DNA of 64,000 bases, taken from Tateyamaria sp. Alg231-49 (GTDB lineage: Bacteria; Pseudomonadota; Alphaproteobacteria; Rhodobacterales; Rhodobacteraceae). A program made the translations under genes and the position numbers. How positions within the stretch are numbered: the stretch's first letter is position 1; every line of letters starts with the position of its first letter. Location of the stretch: the NCBI RefSeq assembly GCF_900143535.1, contig NZ_FRFA01000008.1, positions 1 through 64,000 on the forward strand. The letters are read 5' to 3'. Positions 1-8,904 of this stretch are shown in pieces. The notes beneath the pieces are model-generated. The model was not told where the DNA came from. It did no database searches and saw only the letters and a list, made by a program, of their open reading frames with translations.

Positions 1-142
1 CAGCTATGCTGTCCTCGCCCCTCAGACCGTCCAGGACGATCCTGATCTTCTCTTCGGACGAGTAATGCTTGCGGGTCGCTCGTTTGATGTCTTTGACGAT
101 CTTCTCGCCTGAGCTTTTGCGTGTTCCATTGGTCTGTCTCAT
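1..142 (-). CDS. IS3-family transposase OrfA, N-terminal 47 residues (partial)
   Basis: Read on the minus strand from ATG at 142, the frame gives a basic N-terminus starting MRQTNGTRKSSGEK and continuing through RKHYSSEEKIRIVLDGLRG. This is the familiar start of IS3-family OrfA proteins, which carry a helix-turn-helix that binds the element's ends; OrfB, the DDE catalytic part, is normally made by programmed frameshifting downstream. GGAG lies just upstream of the ATG on the minus strand. The gene leaves the window at base 1, so it cannot be said whether the element is intact. This is the only transposase-like sequence seen in the 64 kb. Confidence 0.85.
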   Translation of the reverse strand, partial: MRQTNGTRKSSGEKIVKDIKRATRKHYSSEEKIRIVLDGLRGEDSIA

Positions 143-228
143 CTTCCACTCCTCGGTGGTTACGATGAGCCAAGAACACTCTCTTAGCAATTTGCCCTAT
201 TTGGACCCATAAGCGCTGACGTCAGACA
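1..228 (-). mobile_element. One end of an IS3-family insertion sequence, cut by the window edge
   Basis: The left edge holds the promoter-proximal end of an IS3-type element read on the minus strand: the start of OrfA plus about 85 bases of leader. The outer end is placed near 228 because IS3-family tips normally read TG...CA and the leader finishes ...GACGTCAGACA there. The other tip and the target duplication lie outside, so the exact boundary is inferred. Confidence 0.6.
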
Positions 229-589
229 ATGTTCTGAAGATCAAACTGCGTATCAGGCTTGGTCCTATCGAACAGCGGACTAACACAAGGACACGGGAAC
301 GGCATATTCGAGTTACCGGGCCTTAAAACTCAGGTCTGTACAGGTTTCAGTGAGTGTCGTCGAAGTTCGTACCATCCGAAAGTTAGCAATCGCAGAAACA
401 CACCGCACTGAGCGATTAAGGCACGCAACAACCAATGCGTGTATACGCTATCTCTCCGGCAGGCAAATAGGTACACATTTTGGCGCTTGGCGCAGGCGTT
501 TTGGCCTCGATTGAAGAGACAAGCGGTCTGACAGCGCGGGATATCAAAAGTTGAAATAAGGGACCGCATAACTTACGCTCCGAACTTAA
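229..589. other. Gap without a recognised gene (361 bases)
   Basis: An open frame of 79 codons on the minus strand (330-569) is Cys/Arg-rich with no recognisable fold and is treated as chance. No tRNA-like or clear terminator structure is seen. The stretch lies between the IS end and a membrane-protein gene, so it may carry that gene's promoter, but no convincing -35/-10 pair stands out. Confidence 0.5.
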
Positions 590-1066
590 ATGTCGGAAAA
601 CCCCAAACCAAGAACAAGTACCCGGTCGCCAGTATTGGCTGAGAGCTTACTTCTCGCTGCTGCCAGCGCGCTGCTATTTTTGGCTCTGGTCTTTGAAGAC
701 TTTGACCAGCTCAGACAAACAGATTGGTCAGAACAGCCAATGGGATTGATTGTCCGCTATTTTGTGGCGATGGGCGTTGGGGGCGCTGTCGCCGGTTACG
801 CCTTGTCGAACTTATTTGGCCGAAGTGGCCTACTTGGATGGGTTCTTGCGGCGATGGGTGGCATTCTGGTGGCAACGTTTGCAGGCCTACTCGGCAGCGC
901 CATCGGGCTTTTGCCAGACCTTGTGTCTGACGGATTTCAGACGCCTGACATCCTCGCAGTTAGCGCCGGGGCGTTGGTACTTCCTCTCGCGCTGATCGGT
1001 TGGCCGACTCTTTTACCGATTTGGATCGGCCTGATTTTTTTGGTGCATATTTTGGCCAAACGTTAG
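590..1066 (+). CDS. Small hydrophobic membrane protein, function unknown
   Basis: A 158-residue protein with a polar N-terminus and about four hydrophobic segments: roughly residues 18-35, 52-72, 82-105 and 122-155. The segments are rich in Gly, Ala and Leu, as in small inner-membrane proteins. No family signature, metal-binding motif or transporter motif is recognised. The gene is monocistronic, with about 500 bases of non-coding sequence after it. The ATG at 590 is the first in frame. The steady hydrophobic pattern and the lack of a better frame support it as real; the function cannot be given. Confidence 0.65.
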   Translation: MSENPKPRTSTRSPVLAESLLLAAASALLFLALVFEDFDQLRQTDWSEQPMGLIVRYFVAMGVGGAVAGYALSNLFGRSGLLGWVLAAMGGILVATFAGLLGSAIGLLPDLVSDGFQTPDILAVSAGALVLPLALIGWPTLLPIWIGLIFLVHILAKR

Positions 1067-1562
1067 CGACGAAGGTCCACTACATCCGCACAGTGGTCGT
1101 TCAGGCAAACCGCAGCCAATGTCCGCGTCGTCCGCAAACCAGTCATAGCTGCAATTTTGGCCAGCGTCTGCTTTGGGTCAAAGCTGCCGTTGAGACCGCG
1201 CTCCGTTAATAGGTCCAGAGCCTAGTTTTGATGTTCGGTTTCAGAGTTCAAATGGCCATTTTTTTTGATTCTTACTTTTGGTGTTTCGATTGACATGGCC
1301 AAAGCGGGCGCCAAGGGGCCGTCAGCGAGAAACTTGTTTTGCGAGGAATACGCTAGCAGAGAGAAAGTTTCTTGTTGAAGGGGAGGGTGCACCGCGTCTG
1401 ACGCGGCTGCGGGCATAAGTCCTACGGATATATGCGCTTTTGGAGAAAAGCGGCGCAAGTGGCGCGAAGCTCATGAGTGCTGCACAAAGGTGCCTGAGAC
1501 CAAAATGCCCGAAGGCACCCCCCTCAGTCACGAGGTAAGCCGGTGATTTTAAGGGGAATTTT
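1067..1562. other. Gap without a recognised gene (496 bases)
   Basis: No frame here has coding character. The stretch contains an AT-rich tract near 1258-1275 and Arg-rich chance frames on the minus strand. It separates the membrane-protein gene from tRNA-Asn, which is transcribed toward it on the minus strand. Nothing else is seen. Confidence 0.5.
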
Positions 1563-1637
1563 TGGCTCCGGCGGTAGGGATCGAACCTACGACCAATTGA
1601 TTAACAGTCAACTGCTCTACCGCTGAGCTACGCCGGA
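1563..1637 (-). tRNA. tRNA-Asn (anticodon GTT)
   Basis: The minus strand folds as a 75-nt tRNA: acceptor stem TCCGGCG/CGCCGGA, D arm with GCTCAGCGGTAGAGC, anticodon loop CTGTTAA giving GTT, T arm with GGTTCGATCCC, discriminator G and an encoded CCA at 1563-1565. All stems are paired. It stands alone, with no neighbouring tRNA or rRNA. Confidence 0.97.
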
Positions 1638-1708
1638 ACGGTTCGCGCCGTATAGCAAGGCGGATTTAGCCCGTCCAGAGGCTTTTCCCGCCCGTGCAGC
1701 AAAAAATT

Positions 1709-2620
1709 TTAAGATCGCGGGATACGCTCGAACCGGGCATTGCTGGTCAATGGGTCCACCGCACGCACCTTAGATTTTCCTGTGAGGTCAATGAGATGTG
1801 CCAATACGTTGCGCGTGGCCGCCGGCAGCAATGCGGCGGGCGTATCTGTGTAAACGATCCGAGCGATCTCATCAGAGCGGGCAGGGCCTTCATCCAAAGC
1901 AGCCAAGATTGCCGCTTCGCGACCCGTTCGGTGCGCAATCAACCAGTCAAGCCGCGCGTTCGGTTCCGTGATCACCTCTCCGTGCCCGGGGTAAAATACC
2001 CGCCAGGACCGACGCGCAAGCCGCGCACAGGAGGCCATGAAGTCCGTCAGATCCCCGTCAGGTGGTGAGACGAGAGAACTGGCCCAACCCATAACATGAT
2101 CCCCCGTCAGACAAGAATCGTTCCATGCCAGCGAGATATGGTTGCCCAAATGACCGGGTGTATGGATCACCTTCAGCGTCCAGCCGTCACCACGTATCAC
2201 TGCCTCGTCCGCAAGGACTGCGTCAGGAGAAAAGGCATGATCAATACCTTCACCACCCCCAGCCATCCCCGATTTCACGAGGGTGTCCATAGCCGAGCTG
2301 CGCCCGGCTTCGGCGCCGCCAAAGGCAAACACCGGCGCGCCTGTGACCTGCGCCAGTGGACGGGCGAGGGGAGAGTGATCAAGGTGGCTGTGGGTAACGA
2401 TGATGTGGGTGATCCGCTCGTCCGGCCCGACAGCGTCTAGGATTGCCTCCAAATGGGCCGGGTTGTCGGGGCCGGGGTCAATAACCGCCAAGCCTTCGGT
2501 GCCGAGAAGGTAGGTGTTCGTGCCACGAAAGGTCATAGGCGAAGGATTGGGGGCTACGATCCGTCGCAAACCCGGTTCAAGAGGCACCGCCACGCCAATC
2601 GGGGGATCGAAATCGTTCAT
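1709..2620 (-). CDS. MBL-fold metallo-hydrolase (LACTB2-like)
   Basis: This 303-residue protein has a metallo-beta-lactamase domain over about residues 20-215. It carries the zinc motif THSHLDH (H77, H79, D81, H82), a later histidine in HTPGH, the bridging aspartate in TGDHVMG and the last histidine in YPGHGEV. A C-terminal winged-helix-like segment (about 225-300) is typical of the LACTB2 subgroup, which includes nucleases and hydrolases. The true substrate cannot be read from sequence. The gene is divergent from the sensor kinase at 2682, with only about 60 bases between the starts. Length and motif spacing are normal and it looks functional. Confidence 0.85.
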   Translation of the reverse strand: MNDFDPPIGVAVPLEPGLRRIVAPNPSPMTFRGTNTYLLGTEGLAVIDPGPDNPAHLEAILDAVGPDERITHIIVTHSHLDHSPLARPLAQVTGAPVFAFGGAEAGRSSAMDTLVKSGMAGGGEGIDHAFSPDAVLADEAVIRGDGWTLKVIHTPGHLGNHISLAWNDSCLTGDHVMGWASSLVSPPDGDLTDFMASCARLARRSWRVFYPGHGEVITEPNARLDWLIAHRTGREAAILAALDEGPARSDEIARIVYTDTPAALLPAATRNVLAHLIDLTGKSKVRAVDPLTSNARFERIPRS

Positions 2621-2681
2621 CTTTACAGTACGCCTTGCCTTGTTCCTTTAAGTCACGAACCGCACCCGATAGGGTATCTCC

Positions 2682-4001
2682 ATGTCGTTCCAATGGCTCA
2701 CAAATTATTTGCCTCGGGGCATTTATGCCCGCGCAGCCTTGATCATGGTCCTGCCAGTTGTCGTTGTGCAAGCCGTCGTGTCCTTCGTTTTTGTAAAGGA
2801 ACACTACGAGGATGTCACAAGGCAGATGACCATCACTGCGTCGCGCGAAGTGCGTTTGGTTCTTTCGGTGATCGCGAACGCAGACGAGGCCACCGATCTT
2901 GAAACCCTCGCTGCGCCTGTGATCGGCCCTTTGGCAATGACTGTCAGACGGGCTGGGCCGGGCGCATCCGAAGAAACAGACCAGAAGTTCTGGTACGACT
3001 TTACGGGCATCACCATAAAGGAACGGATGCACATTCAGGTGCCCGAAGTCACCGCAGTCGACCTGTCAAATGACCGCGTGGTCCGGTTGATCCTTAACAC
3101 TGAGGCAGGCTGGGTCGAATTGCTGTTCGACCGGCGTCGCGTGTCAGCATCCGCTCCCCACCAATTGCTGGTCAACATGGTATTCTTTGGGGTGTTGATC
3201 ACGATCGTCGCCTTTTTCTACATGCGCAACCAACTGCGCCCGATCAAGCGGTTGGCCAATGCCGCCGACGCCTTTGGGCGTGGCAATGTAATTCCCTACA
3301 CGCCCTCGGGCGCGACGGAAGTAAGGGCTGCGGGCACCGCCTTTGTCGACATGCGCACACGGATCGAACGCCAGATCGAAACCCGCACTCTCATGTTGTC
3401 CGGGGTGAGCCACGATTTGCGCACGCCTCTCACACGAATGCGCCTTGCGCTATCGATGCTTGAGGATGAGGACCGCATCCCGTTGGAGCGCGATGTCGAT
3501 GACATGCAGGGGATGATTGATGCCTTCCTCAGTTTTGCCAAAGGTGAAAGCGAAGCCGAACCCGAAGAGACCGATCCGATTGCACTGGCAACTGATCTGG
3601 TGGCCAATGCACAGCGCGGCGGTCAAGCCGTAACCATGGCCGAGGTTGATGGGACAGGAACCGTCACCCTGCGCGTTGCCGCCATGAAACGTGCGCTCGA
3701 CAATCTTATCACCAACGCTGTGCGGTACGGGCAGCGCGCCGAGGTGTCGGTGCGGCTGAGCGACAAATCCTTGCGGTTTCGGGTTGAGGATGCCGGCCCA
3801 GGCATTCCCGAGGACATGTATGGAGACGCCCAACGCCCCTTTGTGCGTTTGGACCAGTCACGCAATCAGGATCGTGGTTCCGGTGTTGGCCTCGGGTTGG
3901 CCATCGCGACAGATATTGCTCGCGCCCATGGCGGCGTGTTGCGTCTGGGGCGCAGCGAGACGTTAGGGGGGCTGCGCGCTGACATCGTGATCGCACGCTG
4001 A
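2682..4001 (+). CDS. EnvZ-like sensor histidine kinase
   Basis: A 439-residue inner-membrane kinase. TM1 is at about 17-38, then a periplasmic sensor region, TM2 at about 162-182 and a HAMP segment at about 183-235. The phospho-acceptor H244 is in SHDLRTPLTRMRL. The ATPase part has the N box DNLITNAVRYG, the G1 box DAGPGIP and the G2 box GSGVGLGLAI. Architecture and the SHDLRTPLTR box match the EnvZ/OmpR-type kinases. No response regulator is next to it in this window, so the partner must be elsewhere. The signal is unknown. Confidence 0.88.
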   Translation: MSFQWLTNYLPRGIYARAALIMVLPVVVVQAVVSFVFVKEHYEDVTRQMTITASREVRLVLSVIANADEATDLETLAAPVIGPLAMTVRRAGPGASEETDQKFWYDFTGITIKERMHIQVPEVTAVDLSNDRVVRLILNTEAGWVELLFDRRRVSASAPHQLLVNMVFFGVLITIVAFFYMRNQLRPIKRLANAADAFGRGNVIPYTPSGATEVRAAGTAFVDMRTRIERQIETRTLMLSGVSHDLRTPLTRMRLALSMLEDEDRIPLERDVDDMQGMIDAFLSFAKGESEAEPEETDPIALATDLVANAQRGGQAVTMAEVDGTGTVTLRVAAMKRALDNLITNAVRYGQRAEVSVRLSDKSLRFRVEDAGPGIPEDMYGDAQRPFVRLDQSRNQDRGSGVGLGLAIATDIARAHGGVLRLGRSETLGGLRADIVIAR

Positions 4002-4086
4002 CGCGTTTCGCGCCGTCACGGCACACTTGATTTGTTGGCAATGAGCTCCTTATCCAAAGGCATCCTTGGTATTGAGAAAGCACAAA

Positions 4087-4536
4087 ATGACCCCCTACGA
4101 CATGATCAAGGCTCACATGACCCAAGCCATCCCTTTTGCCGCACATGTCGGTGTCGAATTGATAGAGATTGGGGACGGAACCGCGACGGCAGCACTTGAT
4201 CAACGCCGAGAGACGTCTAACCACATCCAGACCCAGCACGCTGGTGCTATGTTCACACTGGGCGAGGCGGCCTCTGGGGCTGCTTTGGGCGGCGCGCTGG
4301 CACCCGTATTGCTCGAGGTGCGCCCGGTCGCATCCGGCGCGCAGATTTCTTACGTAAAGATCGCCAAAGGTCGACTGACGGCCACCGCACAAACCAGTGC
4401 GCCGGGGTCAGAATTGCTGGACACGTTAAAAGAAGTTGGAAAAGTCACCTTTTCTGTCGTTGTCGACATCCGTGATGAGGCGGGCGAAACCGTTGCCAGT
4501 ATGCAGGTTGATTGGCATGTGAAAGGCGCAAAGTAG
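4087..4536 (+). CDS. Hotdog-fold thioesterase-like protein
   Basis: A 149-residue protein with the PaaI/DUF4442-like hotdog pattern: a long helix holding HAGAMFTLGEAASGAAL, followed by beta strands with repeated hydrophobic residues. Family members hydrolyse acyl-CoA thioesters, but the substrate here is not predictable. A TTG at 4066 would add seven residues. ATG 4087 is preferred because the purine tract GAGAAAG ends six bases before it. It is the only gene between the kinase and the Sel1-repeat gene and may form a transcript of its own. Confidence 0.75.
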   Translation: MTPYDMIKAHMTQAIPFAAHVGVELIEIGDGTATAALDQRRETSNHIQTQHAGAMFTLGEAASGAALGGALAPVLLEVRPVASGAQISYVKIAKGRLTATAQTSAPGSELLDTLKEVGKVTFSVVVDIRDEAGETVASMQVDWHVKGAK

Positions 4537-4905
4537 GGCGCCATTGATGACGCGTAATACGGCACGGTGTCTTTGTGCACTGGCCTGACTGTTATGACCG
4601 ACGGAGCGCCGTTTTTGCGCTGCTGTTGTCTTTGATGCCAACGCTGTCGAGATTCAGGGGGACCTTCGCTGTCATGAAGGGCGTACATTCTGTCCGCCTG
4701 CGGCAGTTCCGTTTTTGCCCTAAGCGAGGATGAGGTCGAGCCGGATTTGGATGCGAAGGAGGTCTCCGACGCTTGTGCATCAACAGATGAGTCGTGGTGC
4801 GTCCTATGTGCACCGTGAGCTGCGTCCCCTTTGGTGGCACAAGGTGCAACTGGCGTTTCCAAACTGATGTACATAACCTGTGCTTGAGTAGCGGAGGCGG
4901 ACGTT
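4537..4905. other. Gap of 369 bases with a weak hairpin and a possible gene remnant
   Basis: A short hairpin followed by a T run (about 4600-4615) could end the thioesterase transcript. From about 4671 to 4819 one frame reads ILSACGSSVFALSEDEVEPD and continues acidic and Cys-containing to a stop. It looks like the mature part of a small secreted protein but has no usable ATG; the ATG at 4674 is in another frame. It may be a frameshifted remnant, or chance. Confidence 0.35.
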
Positions 4906-5610
4906 TTGAAACAGGTTTTTGGTGCTAGTGCGCTGGCGGTGCTTTTGATTTTCGGCGGGCAAACCGTGTCTGCACAGGATTTCGGCAAAGGGCTTGAAGC
5001 TGCACAAGTTGGCGATTTTGAAACAGCTCTACGCGAGTGGCAACCACTGGCGGATCAGGGAAGTGCAAGCGCGCAGGTCATGCTGGGCTGGATGTATCGC
5101 ACTGGCCGAGGCGTCTCGCAGGACAATGTGGAGGCGGCCAAGTGGTATCGGTTAGCAGCAGATCAGGGAAATTCTAACGCACAGACCAGCTTGGGCATGA
5201 TGTACGGCATTGGTCGAGGCGTCCCGCAGGACTATTCTGAGGCGGCCAAATGGTATCGTTTGGCGGCCGAACAAGGGAACGCTGACGCTCAGGCCAATCT
5301 GGGCTGGATGTACGACAACGGCAGGGGTGTCCCACAGGACTACGCCGATGCGGCCAAATGGTATCGATTGGCGGCAGAGCAAGGGGACGCAGACGCGCAG
5401 TTCTATCTGGGTACTCTGTACGACAATGGCCAAGGCGTCGGGAAAGACAACCTCTACGCTCTCATGTGGTTCAACATTGCCGACCAATCGGGAAATGAAT
5501 TCGCGGCTAACGCTAGAAATGTCGTTGCCGGTAGAATGACCGCCGAAGACATTTCCAAAGCCCAAAGACTTGCGCGGGAATGCGTGGCTAAAGACTACAA
5601 AGACTGCTGA
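4906..5610 (+). CDS. Secreted Sel1-repeat protein (TTG start)
   Basis: A 234-residue protein with a signal peptide (residues 1-23, ending VSAQD), then four tandem Sel1-like repeats of 36 residues. Each has the pattern A..LG.MY..G.GV.QD...A.KWYRLAA.QG. The fourth is altered to YALMWFNIAD and is followed by a short Cys-containing tail. Sel1 repeats form solenoids that bind other proteins, often in the envelope. The start is TTG at 4906, chosen because GGAGG at 4893-4897 is well spaced and the signal peptide begins there. A strong hairpin terminator follows. No partner gene is adjacent. Confidence 0.85.
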   Translation: MKQVFGASALAVLLIFGGQTVSAQDFGKGLEAAQVGDFETALREWQPLADQGSASAQVMLGWMYRTGRGVSQDNVEAAKWYRLAADQGNSNAQTSLGMMYGIGRGVPQDYSEAAKWYRLAAEQGNADAQANLGWMYDNGRGVPQDYADAAKWYRLAAEQGDADAQFYLGTLYDNGQGVGKDNLYALMWFNIADQSGNEFAANARNVVAGRMTAEDISKAQRLARECVAKDYKDC

Positions 5611-5625
5611 GACAGACATTCATGA

Positions 5626-5658
5626 AAAAGGCCGAGGAGGGGGCACTCTCGGCCTTTT
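5626..5658 (+). terminator. Intrinsic terminator after the Sel1-repeat gene
   Basis: An 11-bp perfect stem, AAAAGGCCGAG paired with CTCGGCCTTTT, encloses an 11-base loop and ends in a T run. It begins 16 bases after the stop codon. Confidence 0.9.
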
Positions 5659-5815
5659 ATGATTCTCGGCTTCAGCGGCGGGTGAATTGAGGTCAGGGCG
5701 CGATCGGCCTCAAACTTGGACCAATCATAGCAGAACGCCCGCATGACGAAAACGTATAACAAAACGGATAACGGGCGGACGGATTGCGGGTTTTATCAAT
5801 AAAATCCAAGGTATG

Positions 5816-5892
5816 TGGTAGGCCCGGCAGGACTTGAACCCGCAACCAAAGCGTTATGAGCGCTCTGCTCTAACCAATTGAGCTACAGGCCC
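5816..5892 (-). tRNA. tRNA with CAU anticodon, probably tRNA-Ile2 (lysidine type)
   Basis: The minus strand gives a 77-nt tRNA with D arm AGCTCAATTGGTTAGAGC, anticodon loop CTCATAA (CAU), a T arm with GGTTCAAGTCC and an encoded CCA. The acceptor stem begins with a G1-U72 wobble. The initiator's three G-C pairs in the anticodon stem are absent, so it is not fMet. The stem and TTTGG variable region resemble the Ile2 tRNA, whose C34 is changed to lysidine by TilS, more than elongator Met. Automatic annotation would usually call it tRNA-Met. Confidence 0.9.
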
Positions 5893-6025
5893 GCCATGGA
5901 TGCTTGGCTAGCCAGCCGATCAACAAAGGTCAAGCGCTTGAAAAGGCACATCGCGCACCCAAGCCCATTTACCACAGGCAAAGCCCTTGGTAGGGGAACC
6001 CAAACGGCCACTACCGGAGCGCGCG

Positions 6026-7075
6026 ATGACCGACCCAAAGAAGAATGGAATGACCTATGCCCAAGCGGGTGTGGACATTGATGCGGGAAACGCGCTGGTG
6101 GAACGGATCAAGCCTGCGGCAGCAGCAACCAAGCGACCCGGTGTTGCTTCGGGGCTGGGCGGATTCGGCGGCCTCTTTGATCTGAAGGCGGCAGGGTTCA
6201 CCGACCCTGTTCTGGTCGCAGCCACGGACGGTGTCGGGACCAAGCTGCGCATTGCCATTGATACAGGCAACGTGGACGGCGTGGGCGTTGATCTGGTCGC
6301 GATGTGCGTGAACGATCTGGTCTGCCAAGGTGCGGAACCCCTATTTTTCCTCGACTATTTCGCCACTGGAAAGTTGGAGCTGGATCAGGCCGCGCAGATC
6401 ATTGAAGGCATTGCCAAAGGCTGTGCCGAATCCGGGTGCGCTCTGATCGGTGGAGAAACGGCTGAAATGCCGGGGATGTACCCGGAAGGTGACTTTGATC
6501 TGGCCGGCTTTTCCGTCGGCGCGATGGAGCGTGGAACGGCGCTGCCTGCGGGGGTCACTGAAGGTGACGTTCTGCTGGGCCTTGCCTCGGACGGAGTGCA
6601 TTCGAACGGTTACTCACTGGTGCGCCGGATTGTCGAGGCCTCGGGGCTGGCATGGGAAGATCCGTGTCCGTGGGGAGAAGGGAGATTGGGTGCAGCCCTT
6701 TTGACGCCCACACGGCTTTATGTGCGCGCTGCTTTGGCCGCTATTGAGGCGGGCGGGGTGCACGGTTTTGCCCATATTACGGGCGGAGGCCTGACCGAGA
6801 ACCTGCCGCGCGTCTTGCCTGACGGTCTGGGCGCCCAAGTGGATCTGGATGCATGGGACTTGCCGCCAGTGTTCAAATGGCTGGCCCAGGGCGGCGGGAT
6901 GGATCCAGCAGAAATGCTCAAAACTTTTAACGCAGGCATTGGGATGGTTGTTGTGGTTGCACCAGATGCTGTTGCAGACGTGACAAACGCACTGAGCGAT
7001 GCAGGCCAAACCGTCGTCCCACTTGGGTCTGTCACGGCGGGGCAGGGCGTCACCTACTCGGGTACTCTTTGGTGA
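6026..7075 (+). CDS. purM: Phosphoribosylformylglycinamidine cyclo-ligase (AIR synthetase)
   Basis: PurM closes the imidazole ring of AIR from FGAM with ATP, step five of de novo purine synthesis. The 349-residue product begins [19 protein letters not shown] and carries the family marks [35 protein letters not shown] and [12 protein letters not shown], plus the C-terminal [13 protein letters not shown]. Length is normal. ATG 6026 is chosen because a purine-rich CGGAGC lies before it and all PurM proteins start close to this point. purN overlaps its stop by four bases, so the two are translated together. Confidence 0.97.
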   Translation: MTDPKKNGMTYAQAGVDIDAGNALVERIKPAAAATKRPGVASGLGGFGGLFDLKAAGFTDPVLVAATDGVGTKLRIAIDTGNVDGVGVDLVAMCVNDLVCQGAEPLFFLDYFATGKLELDQAAQIIEGIAKGCAESGCALIGGETAEMPGMYPEGDFDLAGFSVGAMERGTALPAGVTEGDVLLGLASDGVHSNGYSLVRRIVEASGLAWEDPCPWGEGRLGAALLTPTRLYVRAALAAIEAGGVHGFAHITGGGLTENLPRVLPDGLGAQVDLDAWDLPPVFKWLAQGGGMDPAEMLKTFNAGIGMVVVVAPDAVADVTNALSDAGQTVVPLGSVTAGQGVTYSGTLW

Positions 7076-7662
7076 ACAAACGGGTCGGGATCTTTGTCTC
7101 GGGCGGCGGGTCGAACATGCGCGCGCTGGTCGAAGACATGGTGGATGACCACCCGGCGCGCGCTGTTGTGATCGTGTCCAACAACGAGAATGCGGGTGGG
7201 ATTGCGTGGGCGCGCTCGCAAGGCATTGCAACCGAAGCCATCGACCACCGCCCATTCGGCGAAGACCGCACCGCATTCGAATCTGCGATCAACAACGCGC
7301 TTGAGCCGTACGAGCTGGACATAATTTGTCTGGCAGGGTTCATGCGGGTGCTGACGGCGGGGTTTGTGACCCCGTGGCAGGGCCGGATGCTTAACATCCA
7401 TCCCTCGTTGTTGCCCAAGTATAAGGGCCTGCGCACCCATGCCCGTGCGTTAGAAGCCGGGGACACCGAACACGGGTGTAGCGTTCATCTGGTTACGCCT
7501 GCGCTGGATGATGGCCCCATTCTGGGGCAGGCGCGGATCCCGGTCGATCCAGACGACACCCCTGACAGCCTTGCCGCTCGGGTGCTGGCCAAGGAACACG
7601 TTCTTTATCCGGCCGTTTTGCGCCGCTTTGCCGCCGGGGACACGTCTCCCATCACGCTCTAG
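7072..7662 (+). CDS. purN: Phosphoribosylglycinamide formyltransferase
   Basis: PurN transfers a formyl group from 10-formyl-tetrahydrofolate to GAR, step three of purine synthesis. The 196-residue product starts at GTG 7072, which overlaps the purM stop (GTGA). It has the N-terminal [14 protein letters not shown] phosphate loop, the catalytic [12 protein letters not shown] block with Asn and His, and the later Asp in [15 protein letters not shown] one codon upstream is less likely. It completes a purM-purN pair; purC, purS and purQ lie 7 kb away in the same window. Confidence 0.97.
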   Translation: MNKRVGIFVSGGGSNMRALVEDMVDDHPARAVVIVSNNENAGGIAWARSQGIATEAIDHRPFGEDRTAFESAINNALEPYELDIICLAGFMRVLTAGFVTPWQGRMLNIHPSLLPKYKGLRTHARALEAGDTEHGCSVHLVTPALDDGPILGQARIPVDPDDTPDSLAARVLAKEHVLYPAVLRRFAAGDTSPITL

Positions 7663-7736
7663 CAACCCCTCTGGCTTTGCTATAGCCTCATTTTAACCAG
7701 TCGGTGATGACCACCGCGCAGCATAGAAGCTCTTGT

Positions 7737-8897
7737 ATGAAAACGATCACCACGACCGAAGACCTCGCCGCATTCTGCACAGAGGCAGCGCAACATGATT
7801 ATGTGACGGTCGATACGGAGTTTCTGCGGGAACGCACCTACTATTCCAAACTCTGCCTTGTGCAACTGGCAATGCCCGGCACCGATGACAGCGGCGCGGT
7901 TCTTGTTGATCCATTGGCCAATGGTTTGTCGCTCGAACCACTTTACGACCTGTTCCGCGACACATCCGTGGTAAAGGTGTTTCACGCCGCGCGGCAGGAC
8001 CTAGAGATATTCTATGTCGACGCGCAGGTCTTTCCCGAGCCACTGTTTGACACGCAAGTTGCAGCCATGGTCTGCGGCTTTGGTGAGCAGGTCGGTTACG
8101 AAACGCTCGTACGCAAGATCGCGCGCCAGCCACTCGACAAAACATCACGGTTTACGGACTGGTCGCGCCGCCCATTGACGGACGCGCAAAAGACCTATGC
8201 ACTGGCCGACGTCACACACTTGCGCCAAATCTACGAGTTTCTTGCCGCCAAATTGGCGGAAAGCGGACGGGCGCGCTGGGTCAGCGAAGAATTGCAAATT
8301 CTGCTGAGCCCCGAGACTTACATCATCGACCCACAGAACGCCTGGAAGCGGGTCAAGACGCGGACCTCGTCATCAAAATTCCTCGCTGTCGTGCAGGAAC
8401 TGGCCGCATTCCGAGAAAGCCATGCGCAAAACCGCAACATCCCGCGCAACCGTGTATTTAAGGACGATGCTCTGGTTGAACTGGCCAGCAACAAACCCAA
8501 AAGCCTTGAGGATCTGGGACGCTCGCGGCTGCTTTTGCGGGAGGCCCGCAAGGGCGATATTGCCGATGGCATTTTGTCGGCCGTGTCGCGCGGCGTGGCG
8601 ATGCCGCCCGAGGTTCAACCCAAACCGGATCGCAGCCGCGAAAAGCTACAGGTGAACCCGGCGCTCGCCGATTTGTTGCGGGTGCTGTTGAAAGCCAAGA
8701 CCGAAAGCGCGGGCGTGGCCGCAAAACTGATCGCAACCGCTTCAGATCTGGATGCGCTCGCGGCTGGAATACGAGATGTATCCGCGCTGCAAGGATGGCG
8801 ATCAGAAGTGTTTGGCGAGGATGCGATACGTCTGTGCGAAGGGCGTGTGGCGTTGACAGCTGATGGGGCGGATGTGCGAATTATCGCGCTCGACTAA
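7737..8897 (+). CDS. rnd: Ribonuclease D
   Basis: A 386-residue 3'-5' exoribonuclease that trims tRNA and other stable RNA ends. The DEDDy nuclease domain fills residues 1-180: VTVDTEFLRE (D, E), VFHAARQDLEIF (D), and YALADVTHLRQIY with D and Y. An HRDC helix bundle follows at about 200-280, containing RNIPRNRVFKDD. Length matches the family. ATG 7737 is chosen over the upstream GTG/ATG at 7704/7707 because homologues start MKTITTT. Monocistronic; the lipoprotein gene converges on it 7 bases downstream. Confidence 0.95.
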   Translation: MKTITTTEDLAAFCTEAAQHDYVTVDTEFLRERTYYSKLCLVQLAMPGTDDSGAVLVDPLANGLSLEPLYDLFRDTSVVKVFHAARQDLEIFYVDAQVFPEPLFDTQVAAMVCGFGEQVGYETLVRKIARQPLDKTSRFTDWSRRPLTDAQKTYALADVTHLRQIYEFLAAKLAESGRARWVSEELQILLSPETYIIDPQNAWKRVKTRTSSSKFLAVVQELAAFRESHAQNRNIPRNRVFKDDALVELASNKPKSLEDLGRSRLLLREARKGDIADGILSAVSRGVAMPPEVQPKPDRSREKLQVNPALADLLRVLLKAKTESAGVAAKLIATASDLDALAAGIRDVSALQGWRSEVFGEDAIRLCEGRVALTADGADVRIIALD

Positions 8898-8904
8898 CGC
8901 ATAC

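Noticed and set aside
330-569. 79-codon minus-strand frame beside the IS end
   Set aside because: Cys/Arg-rich composition, no RBS, no known pattern; looks like chance.
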